NCBI GenBank assembly: GCA_018711405.1
Contig: DVIH01000047.1
Span: 1 to 45,602, forward strand
From: Candidatus Avibacteroides excrementipullorum
GTDB taxonomy: Bacteria > Bacteroidota > Bacteroidia > Bacteroidales > Bacteroidaceae
Reading direction: 5' to 3'
Length of the DNA: 45,602 nucleotides
Both the position numbers and the translations under genes were made by a program. The notes beneath the pieces were generated by a model. The model saw nothing but the letters and a program-made list of their open reading frames with translations. It was not told the DNA's origin and did no database searches. Position 1 is the first letter of the stretch, and every line of letters starts with the position of its first letter. Positions 30,039 to 37,560 of this stretch are shown one piece after another.

Positions 30039-30117
30039 GATGTGCGCCATCTTTGTCCAAGATGTCCTACATCTTTGCCCGGGATGGCGCACATCCCGGG
30101 CAAAGATCGAGCCGATC
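30039..30117 (-). repeat. Tetrameric 79-bp intergenic repeat, copy 5 (B-A'-degenerate A-A on minus strand)
   Basis: Modules at 30039-30051, 30061-30073, 30083-30095, 30105-30117; 22-bp period. Confidence 0.93.
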
Positions 30118-30142
30118 CTTTCCGCGCATCGGCAACAGCCTG

Positions 30143-31114
30143 TCACACATTGTCATATCCGCACCAGTGACACGAGCCTTTATCTCTAAGGATAGAGCCG
30201 CAATTGCCGCACCTGTATCTGCACCCGACGGCAAAAACCACGTTTCGCACGGCAACGACCAGAACGAACAAGAAAAACAGATAAACGGCCGTCAGGCTGT
30301 AGCCGCACAGCAGCACGGGCAATATGTAACATATCACACAGCCGGAAAAGGCTATCATGAGGTTGTAAAACGTATATACGGTATAGACACGGGTAAGGTC
30401 ATCTATAACGGCCACAAGCATCATGACCATGAGCCATACGCATGAGACCAGGACAGACAGCGGTAACGGCAGCTCGAAAGGATTCAAAACGGGATTGTAG
30501 AAATAGTAAGCCCAAAGCTCAGGACTGTGACGGCTGACATATACATAGACTGTAGATGAGAGTACTGCAACGAAGCACAATACAGACGGATAGGCCGAGA
30601 CTATCCCCGCAACGGGGCTTGATTTGCGCTTCATCTTGCGCAATGCGAAGAAAAAGAGAAAACACAACGAGGCGCAGATGAAATACGTGCACTTGTTCCG
30701 CCCGAAAAGCATAAGAAACTGCGAAACCGGATCGGCCGGGACTGTACTGCCCGTCAGCTCTGCACCGCTTATCCAGCCCTGCGATGATTGATCGCGTGCC
30801 ACTTTCACCCATAACATTTCGGCCGAATCGCTCCCTGCCACACTGAACTCCGAAACGACAATGGCATCACGCTTGTGCAAGACAGTCTCCTGCCTGTCAT
30901 TGGCCTCCCCTTTCAGCCGCAGGGAATCGGCCGTGACTATGAAATTATAATTGCGTCCGTAGGGTGGCACTTCTCCGTCCACTTCATACGGAGACAATGT
31001 TTCTCTCTGCTTCTCCATCTCAGTCTCATACCCCGTCCCGCATCCGCCCGACAAGACTGCGAGCAGAAAAACAAAAATCATGTGTATGGAAACAGGACAC
31101 CGCATAAGCTGCAA
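30143..31114 (-). CDS. Putative lipoprotein/membrane protein with SH3-like region, several TM segments and C-terminal zinc ribbon
   Basis: Lipobox-like LAVLSGGC; WVKVARDQSSQGWISGAEL SH3b-like; hydrophobic helices; CGNCGSILRDKGSCHWCGYDNV. Exact start uncertain (track uses TTG; ATG at 31105 or 31081 possible). Confidence 0.7.
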   Translation of the reverse strand: MQLMRCPVSIHMIFVFLLAVLSGGCGTGYETEMEKQRETLSPYEVDGEVPPYGRNYNFIVTADSLRLKGEANDRQETVLHKRDAIVVSEFSVAGSDSAEMLWVKVARDQSSQGWISGAELTGSTVPADPVSQFLMLFGRNKCTYFICASLCFLFFFALRKMKRKSSPVAGIVSAYPSVLCFVAVLSSTVYVYVSRHSPELWAYYFYNPVLNPFELPLPLSVLVSCVWLMVMMLVAVIDDLTRVYTVYTFYNLMIAFSGCVICYILPVLLCGYSLTAVYLFFLFVLVVAVRNVVFAVGCRYRCGNCGSILRDKGSCHWCGYDNV

Positions 31115-32941
31115 TCAATCACAATCAATCACTTTCATCTCGCAAGCCTTGCAGTCGAACAAAAGCCTGAAACGTCTTTTGTCGGAAGTCTCTATGTACC
31201 AGTCACTCTCATGCCGCACGCCACGGTTCTCCTTAGGGCACATGTTCATGGCATACCTTATGCAGTGCCTGCATGTCATGAGTACCTTGCCGCGCTTATG
31301 CCCGCACTCAAAAGCATCTTCCGTCACATCAGTTCCATGCCTCGTATAGAATTGGCCGGCAAGCGAATTCATCACGTTCCCTCTATAGTCCAACTGTCTG
31401 CCGGGATAAGGAGTATCGTTTCTTTTCACTTTCACGTATTTGACTTTACGGTTCATCTCCCTTGCCGACAACAGGCTTTCCACAGCTTTCCTCCTTGCGG
31501 CAGAAAGCACCGACAGCGGTATAAATGCCGGTTCGTCCGTACTGACAGAGACCTCTTTTGCCCGGAAAGGCGTGTTGCCGAGCTTCGACAATTCCCGTTT
31601 CTGCAAATCCGTCTGCCGGTTGTCCGCCTTGATTTTTTCCTGTGCCACAGACACCGACACGCGCACACCGTCCTCATCGCAAAGCGACAGCGCATATCCG
31701 AAAGCATTTTCAGTCAACTCTATGTCAACTCCTATCAGCCGCACAGCGCTCTTTTTGGACAAAGTCTTTTCAAAAAGCGAATCATAATTACGATAAATGT
31801 CCGTGCCTTTCTTCACGAGCGGCATTTTCTGAGGAAACACCACCCCGTCATTTTCTGCACGGTTCACCCTGAATCCGCACAGCTCGTTATTTCCGTTGCG
31901 ATAGCAAAGCCCATCGCCGTTGGCTATCGGCACCTTTCCTGCAATCCTGAGGCGGTCTGCCTTTACTTCGCTCACCACCCCTATTTTCTCGCCTATCGAC
32001 TTGGGTGTGTCGGGCGAATATATGTCATGCGTCCTGCCATGCAGGAAATAATCGGTGAATCCGCGCGAAAAACTCTTCCGGGGGTCCGGCACGAAGCTCA
32101 ATTCAGATATGCCCGATGACGACCTTGCATACTCCTTGCGGCGCGAGAATATCTCGTCAAGCTGCTGTCTGTAATGTGCTGTCACATTCTTTACATACGA
32201 CACATCTTTCAGCCTGCCTTCTATCTTTAGCGAAGTGACTCCGGCATCGAGCAATTCTTCCAGACTGCCGGTACGGTTCATATCTTTAAGCGACAGCAGA
32301 TGTTTGTTGCGACAGAGTATCCTGCCATTGCCATCTTTCAACGTCAGCGGCAAACGGCAGAACTGGGCGCACTCTCCCCTGTTGGCGCTGCGTCCGAAAC
32401 AGGCCTGGCTTATGTAGCATTGTCCGCTATAGCTCACGCACAGCGCACCATGCACAAAGACCTCAAGCTCCACATTGCACCTGTCGTGAATCTCCTTTAT
32501 CTGTTGCAATGACAGTTCTCTGGCCAGCACCACACGTGTGAAGCCTATGTCCTCAAAAAACTTCACCTTGTCTGCCGTCCTGTTGTCGGTCTGCGTACTG
32601 GCATGAAGTTCTATCGGGGGGATATCCATCTCGGCTATCGACATATCCTGCACGATAAGACCGTCCACCCCAATCCGGTACAGCTCGGTTATCATCTGTC
32701 TGACCTGTTCCAGCTCGCTGTCTTTCAAAATAGTATTTACAGTGACATATACTTTGGCATAATAAATATGCGCAAAGTCGCACAACCTCTTTATCTCATC
32801 TATGGAGTTGCCGGCAGAAGCCCTCGCACCAAACTTGTCGGCACCTATGTACACGGCATCGGCACCATGCAATATCGCCTCTATTCCTGTAGCAGCATCT
32901 TTGGCCGGAGATAACAGTTCTATTTTCCTTACACCATTCAT
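31115..32941 (-). CDS. U32 family peptidase (collagenase-like)
   Basis: KIELLSPAKDAATGIEAILHGADAVYIGADKFGARASAGNS; VFVHGALCVSYSGQCYISQACFGRSANRGECAQFCRLPL. Confidence 0.93.
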   Translation of the reverse strand: MNGVRKIELLSPAKDAATGIEAILHGADAVYIGADKFGARASAGNSIDEIKRLCDFAHIYYAKVYVTVNTILKDSELEQVRQMITELYRIGVDGLIVQDMSIAEMDIPPIELHASTQTDNRTADKVKFFEDIGFTRVVLARELSLQQIKEIHDRCNVELEVFVHGALCVSYSGQCYISQACFGRSANRGECAQFCRLPLTLKDGNGRILCRNKHLLSLKDMNRTGSLEELLDAGVTSLKIEGRLKDVSYVKNVTAHYRQQLDEIFSRRKEYARSSSGISELSFVPDPRKSFSRGFTDYFLHGRTHDIYSPDTPKSIGEKIGVVSEVKADRLRIAGKVPIANGDGLCYRNGNNELCGFRVNRAENDGVVFPQKMPLVKKGTDIYRNYDSLFEKTLSKKSAVRLIGVDIELTENAFGYALSLCDEDGVRVSVSVAQEKIKADNRQTDLQKRELSKLGNTPFRAKEVSVSTDEPAFIPLSVLSAARRKAVESLLSAREMNRKVKYVKVKRNDTPYPGRQLDYRGNVMNSLAGQFYTRHGTDVTEDAFECGHKRGKVLMTCRHCIRYAMNMCPKENRGVRHESDWYIETSDKRRFRLLFDCKACEMKVIDCD

Positions 32942-33012
32942 GCCTGCAAAATTAGATAAAAAACATTACATTTGTGGAAATGTTTGGAAACACAAAAAAA
33001 CAACAACACCCC

Positions 33013-34059
33013 ATGCTTGCATATACATATATAAATAAAGGGCAATTCTCCTTGCTCGACAAACCGAGACCGGTCATACAAGACCCACGTGATGCCATAG
33101 TACGCATCACACTCGGCAGCATCTGTACCAGCGACATACACATCAGACATGGCAAAGTGCCTCGCGCCGTTCCCGGCGTAACGATAGGCCATGAAATGGT
33201 CGGCATAGTGGAAGAGACCGGTTCCGGAATAACTTCAGTGAAACGCGGAGACCGGGTAACCGTAAACGTGGAGACTTTCTGCGGCGAATGCTTCTTCTGC
33301 CGGCACGGATATGTGAACAACTGCACCGACAAGGACGGAGGCTGGGCACTGGGATGCCGCATAGACGGAGGCCTGGCCGAATATGTACGGGTGCCGTTTG
33401 CAGATCAAGGACTGAACAAAATACCCGATACAGTAACCGATGAACAGGCTCTGTTTGTGGGAGACATACTTGCCACCGGATTTTGGGCAACACGCATTTC
33501 CGACATAACGGCAGACGACACAGTACTGATAATCGGAGCAGGCCCTACCGGACTGTGTACTTTGCTATGCGTAATGCTGAAATCGCCCAAGCACATCATA
33601 ATATGTGAAAGGTCGGAAGAAAGACGGGAATTCGTGCGCAGACATTACCCGGAAGTGATGCTCACCACCCCCGAAAACTGCCATGACTTTGTAATCCGTC
33701 ACAGCGAACACGGAGGAGCAGACATTGTCTTGGAAGTGGCGGGAAGCAACAACTCTTTCCGCATGGCGTGGGAATGCGCACGTCCCAATGCCACAGTCAC
33801 CATCGTGGCACTTTATGAAGAAGCACAAACGCTTCCCCTGCCCGACATGTACGGGAAAAACCTGACATTCAAGACAGGAGGAGTGGACGGATGCGACTGC
33901 GCGGAAATCCTCAGGCTCATAGAAAAAGGAAAAATAGACACCACACCATTCATTACCCACAGATTCCCGCTCGAAAGAATAGACGAAGCATACAGACTGT
34001 TTGAAGGAAAATCGGACGGAGTAATCAAAGTGGCGATAGAAAATCCTAAAACAATGTAG
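33013..34059 (+). CDS. Zinc-dependent alcohol dehydrogenase (MDR family)
   Basis: [42 protein letters not shown] structural zinc motif, GAGPTGLC Rossmann. Confidence 0.9.
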   Translation: MLAYTYINKGQFSLLDKPRPVIQDPRDAIVRITLGSICTSDIHIRHGKVPRAVPGVTIGHEMVGIVEETGSGITSVKRGDRVTVNVETFCGECFFCRHGYVNNCTDKDGGWALGCRIDGGLAEYVRVPFADQGLNKIPDTVTDEQALFVGDILATGFWATRISDITADDTVLIIGAGPTGLCTLLCVMLKSPKHIIICERSEERREFVRRHYPEVMLTTPENCHDFVIRHSEHGGADIVLEVAGSNNSFRMAWECARPNATVTIVALYEEAQTLPLPDMYGKNLTFKTGGVDGCDCAEILRLIEKGKIDTTPFITHRFPLERIDEAYRLFEGKSDGVIKVAIENPKTM

Positions 34060-34080
34060 CCGCAAATCCATTTAATTATG

Positions 34081-34089
34081 TACTTTTGC
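34081..34089 (+). promoter_or_regulatory. Bacteroidetes-type -7 box TACTTTTGC for aspS
   Basis: Motif 39 nt upstream of ATG 34128; argues against the track start at 34086. Confidence 0.5.
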
Positions 34090-34127
34090 ATAAATTTTCA
34101 CAACTGAAACATAATAAAATACACAAT

Positions 34128-35885
34128 ATGTATAGAACACATACATGCGGAGAGCTAAGGCTCTCCGACAAAGACAAAATCGTAACCTTGTGCGGTTGGG
34201 TGCAACGCTCAAGGAAAATGGGTAAAATGACTTTCGTAGACCTAAGAGACCGATATGGAATAACCCAGCTGGTTTTCAGCGAAGATCACGACACAGCCAT
34301 TTTTGAAAAGGCCAACTCGCTGGGAAGGGAATATGTCATCCAAGTCAAGGGCAAGGTAGATGAAAGAAGCAGCAAAAACAAGAACATACCTACAGGAGAC
34401 ATAGAAATAACTGTGGAAGAACTGAACGTACTCAACAAATCAGAGATTCCACCGTTTACCATAGAAGACAATACAGACGGGGGCGATGACCTCAGAATGA
34501 GATACCGTTACCTTGACCTGAGGCGCAACGCCGTAAGGAAAAACCTGGAACTGAGACATAAAATGACCATTGAGGTAAGGCAATATCTCGACAGTCTCGG
34601 CTTCATAGAAGTGGAAACGCCTGTTCTGATAGGCTCCACTCCCGAAGGTGCACGCGACTTTGTAGTTCCGTCAAGGATGAATCCCGGACAGTTCTATGCC
34701 TTGCCACAGTCGCCGCAGACACTCAAACAGCTCCTCATGGTTTCAGGATTCGACCGTTATTTCCAGATTGCCAAATGCTTCCGCGATGAAGACTTGCGTG
34801 CCGACAGGCAACCGGAATTCACACAGATAGACTGTGAGATGAGTTTCGTGGAGCAGGAAGACATCATCAACATATTCGAAGGCATGGCAAAGCACCTCTT
34901 CAAGAAAATAAAAGGCATAGAATTTACAGAGCCATTCCAAAGGATTACATGGGCAGATGCCATGAAATACTACGGCAGCGACAAGCCCGACCTGAGATTC
35001 GACATGAAGTTCGTGGAACTGATGGATATCTTGAAAGGATTCGGATTCAAAGTATTCGATGATGCCGCCTACATCGGAGGTATCTGTGCAAAAGGCGCGG
35101 CATCATACACCAGAAAGCAATTGGATCAGCTGACCGACTTCGTAAAACGCCCGCAAATAGGTGCGAAGGGAATGGTATATGCCCGCATAGAAGAAGACGG
35201 CACTGTGAAATCTTCGGTAGACAAATTCTACACTCAGGAGACATTGCAGAAAATGAAAGAAGCATTCGCCGCAGAGCCGGGCGACCTCATCCTCATACTT
35301 TCCGGCGATGATGCCATGAAGACAAGGAAGCAATTGTGCGAACTCCGTCTCGAAATGGGCAGCAGACTGGGACTCCGCGACAAAGACAAGTTCGTATGCC
35401 TGTGGGTGATAGACTTCCCGCTCTTTGAGTGGAGCGATGAGGAACAGCGTCTCATGGCCATGCACCACCCGTTCACATCGCCCAAACCGGAAGACATACC
35501 ATTGCTCGATGAAAATCCGGCAGCAGTACGTGCCAATGCCTATGACATGGTGATAAACGGCGTTGAAGTAGGTGGAGGTTCCATAAGGATACACGACAGC
35601 GCATTGCAGGATAAGATGTTCAAGATACTCGGATTCACCGAAGAGAGAGCACAGGAGCAATTCGGATTCCTGATGAACGCATTCAAGTTCGGCGCACCTC
35701 CTCACGGAGGACTGGCCTACGGACTCGACCGCTGGGTATCGCTGTTTGCAGGCCTCGATTCCATAAGAGACTGCATAGCATTCCCGAAAAACAATTCGGG
35801 AAGGGACGTCATGCTCGATGCCCCATCGGCTCTTGAGCAGTCCCAGCTGGACGAACTTAACCTGGAAGTACACCTGAAGAAATAA
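34128..35885 (+). CDS. aspS: Aspartyl-tRNA synthetase
   Basis: [50 protein letters not shown]; class II motifs; [15 protein letters not shown]. Confidence 0.96.
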   Translation: MYRTHTCGELRLSDKDKIVTLCGWVQRSRKMGKMTFVDLRDRYGITQLVFSEDHDTAIFEKANSLGREYVIQVKGKVDERSSKNKNIPTGDIEITVEELNVLNKSEIPPFTIEDNTDGGDDLRMRYRYLDLRRNAVRKNLELRHKMTIEVRQYLDSLGFIEVETPVLIGSTPEGARDFVVPSRMNPGQFYALPQSPQTLKQLLMVSGFDRYFQIAKCFRDEDLRADRQPEFTQIDCEMSFVEQEDIINIFEGMAKHLFKKIKGIEFTEPFQRITWADAMKYYGSDKPDLRFDMKFVELMDILKGFGFKVFDDAAYIGGICAKGAASYTRKQLDQLTDFVKRPQIGAKGMVYARIEEDGTVKSSVDKFYTQETLQKMKEAFAAEPGDLILILSGDDAMKTRKQLCELRLEMGSRLGLRDKDKFVCLWVIDFPLFEWSDEEQRLMAMHHPFTSPKPEDIPLLDENPAAVRANAYDMVINGVEVGGGSIRIHDSALQDKMFKILGFTEERAQEQFGFLMNAFKFGAPPHGGLAYGLDRWVSLFAGLDSIRDCIAFPKNNSGRDVMLDAPSALEQSQLDELNLEVHLKK

Positions 35886-35893
35886 CCGAAACC

Positions 35894-35934
35894 CAAAGGC
35901 AGGCAACTCCGAAAGGAACATTTGCCTGCCTTTG
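35894..35934 (+). terminator. Terminator-like hairpin after aspS
   Basis: CAAAGGCAGGCAA ... TTGCCTGCCTTTG (13-bp stem) followed by TCTCTTT. Confidence 0.7.
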
Positions 35935-35962
35935 TCTCTTTAGCCCCACCCGTACAGACGCT

Positions 35963-36340
35963 GTGAAAAAAGAAAGCGGAAAACAAATACTCAAATTCTG
36001 CATTGTCGGCACTCTGAATGCTGCAATCACCTACATCGCACTGTGGCTGCTGCCGCACATGGGGTTTTCTACCGAAGCATCCAACATAGCAGGCTATGTG
36101 ATAGTACTCATCCACAGTTTCGCATGGAGCAAACTATGGATATTCAAATCGAAAAGCCACAACCTGCTGAAAGAGTCGGCACTCTTTGTCGCAGCATTCC
36201 TCACCGCCTATGCGCTGCAATACGCATGCTTCAACGCATTGCTTGATGCCGGCATGAACAAATATCTGGCCAACCTGCTGAGCCTTATCGTGTTCGGTGC
36301 CACAAATTTCCTGATGAACAAACTGTTGACATTCAAATAA
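35963..36340 (+). CDS. GtrA family membrane protein (GTG start)
   Basis: KFCIVGTLNAAITYIALWLL ... HSFAWSKLWIFKS ... ATNFLMNKLLTFK. Confidence 0.88.
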   Translation: MKKESGKQILKFCIVGTLNAAITYIALWLLPHMGFSTEASNIAGYVIVLIHSFAWSKLWIFKSKSHNLLKESALFVAAFLTAYALQYACFNALLDAGMNKYLANLLSLIVFGATNFLMNKLLTFK

Positions 36341-36356
36341 AGACGGCAAAAGGCCA

Positions 36357-37367
36357 TCACAGCCACCCGTTATCCTTGTACCACTTCACGGTCGCCTTCA
36401 CTCCGCACTCCAAGTCATAAGCAGGGGCGTAGCCCAGTTCTTTCTGCGCATCGGAGATGTCGCACCTCCAGTTGCGCTGCTTCATTATCTTATATTTGTC
36501 ATCATTGAGAGTACTGCTTTTCCCGGCCAGCGAAGCAACCCTCTGCGCTATGGCCGAAATGATTTTGAGCAGGAACAATGGGCACGTGAAGCGTAGCACG
36601 AAAGGATTGCCCAACTCCGATTTTATCAACTGCGCAAACTGCCGCGATGAATATGTATTGCCATCGCTGATGTTGTAAGCCCTCCTCCTCACATTGCCCT
36701 CTATGGCAAGGAATATGGCATCCACAAGGTCCTCGACATATACGAAAGTGAGATATTGCGTCTTGAAACCGGCTGCGAAATCGACATGCCTTTTCATGGA
36801 CTTTGCCATGAGGTAATAGTCGCGCTCTCTCGGCCCGTAGACTCCGGTCGGCCTTATGAAGATGTATGGGAAATCGCTTTTCGAATGCAGGTATTGCTCG
36901 GTCAGGTATTTGCTTTTACCGTATTCGGTCACAGGGCGCGGCGTGTCATCAGACGTTATCGGCAGACAGTCTTTCTCGTGCTGCGCGCCGTAAATGCCGA
37001 GAGTACTGATGTAGACAAACTGTGCGGGAATCATCTTGCACACCTGCAACGCTTCAACGAAATTTCTGGTATAGTCATAGTTGACAGTATAAAATTCTTT
37101 CTTGTTCCTGCACTTGGTCACTCCGGCGCAATGCACTATAATGTCCCAACTGCCGTGTATGACCTTGTGCGACTCGAGCTGCCTGACGAGCTGTGCCGGC
37201 GATGAAAAATCAAATTCGGCAAAATGCAGCCTTGCGTCTTTCAGAAACTTTCTGCTGCTGCCCGACCTTACGCCCGCCCAGACGTCATATCCCTCCTCAA
37301 GGGCTTTTTCCACAATGAAACTGCCTATAAAACCGCTTGCACCGGTCACTAATATGGATTTGTCCAT
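36357..37367 (-). CDS. NAD-dependent epimerase/dehydratase (SDR)
   Basis: ILVTGASGFIGSFIVEKALEEGYDVWAGVR; YISTLGIYG; YGKSKYLTEQYL. Confidence 0.9.
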   Translation of the reverse strand: MDKSILVTGASGFIGSFIVEKALEEGYDVWAGVRSGSSRKFLKDARLHFAEFDFSSPAQLVRQLESHKVIHGSWDIIVHCAGVTKCRNKKEFYTVNYDYTRNFVEALQVCKMIPAQFVYISTLGIYGAQHEKDCLPITSDDTPRPVTEYGKSKYLTEQYLHSKSDFPYIFIRPTGVYGPRERDYYLMAKSMKRHVDFAAGFKTQYLTFVYVEDLVDAIFLAIEGNVRRRAYNISDGNTYSSRQFAQLIKSELGNPFVLRFTCPLFLLKIISAIAQRVASLAGKSSTLNDDKYKIMKQRNWRCDISDAQKELGYAPAYDLECGVKATVKWYKDNGWL

Positions 37368-37395
37368 CAGCTATGCCTGTTTTTTTGATACTCTT

Positions 37396-37404
37396 GCAAA
37401 GATA
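37396..37404 (-). promoter_or_regulatory. Bacteroidetes-type -7 box TATCTTTGC for the SDR epimerase
   Basis: Minus-strand motif about 29 nt upstream of ATG 37367. Confidence 0.5.
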
Positions 37405-37446
37405 TAAAACCAAGCGGAATCAGCCACCAAATCGGACTGCAAAAAA

Positions 37447-37525
37447 GATGTGCGCCATCTTCGCCCGGGATGGCGCACATCTTTGCCCGACACCGAGCCG
37501 ATCATTGTCCATGACCGAGCCGATC
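37447..37525 (-). repeat. Tetrameric 79-bp intergenic repeat, copy 6 (B-B-A'-A on minus strand), followed by T6
   Basis: Modules at 37447-37459, 37469-37481, 37491-37503, 37513-37525; 22-bp period. Confidence 0.93.
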
Positions 37526-37560
37526 CCCGCAGGCACTGAAAAACGGCTTGCCGCCCGATG

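Noticed and set aside
31112-31132. Short tandem duplication CAATCAATCA x2 at the U32 stop
   Set aside because: Only two units, partly coding, likely trivial slippage.
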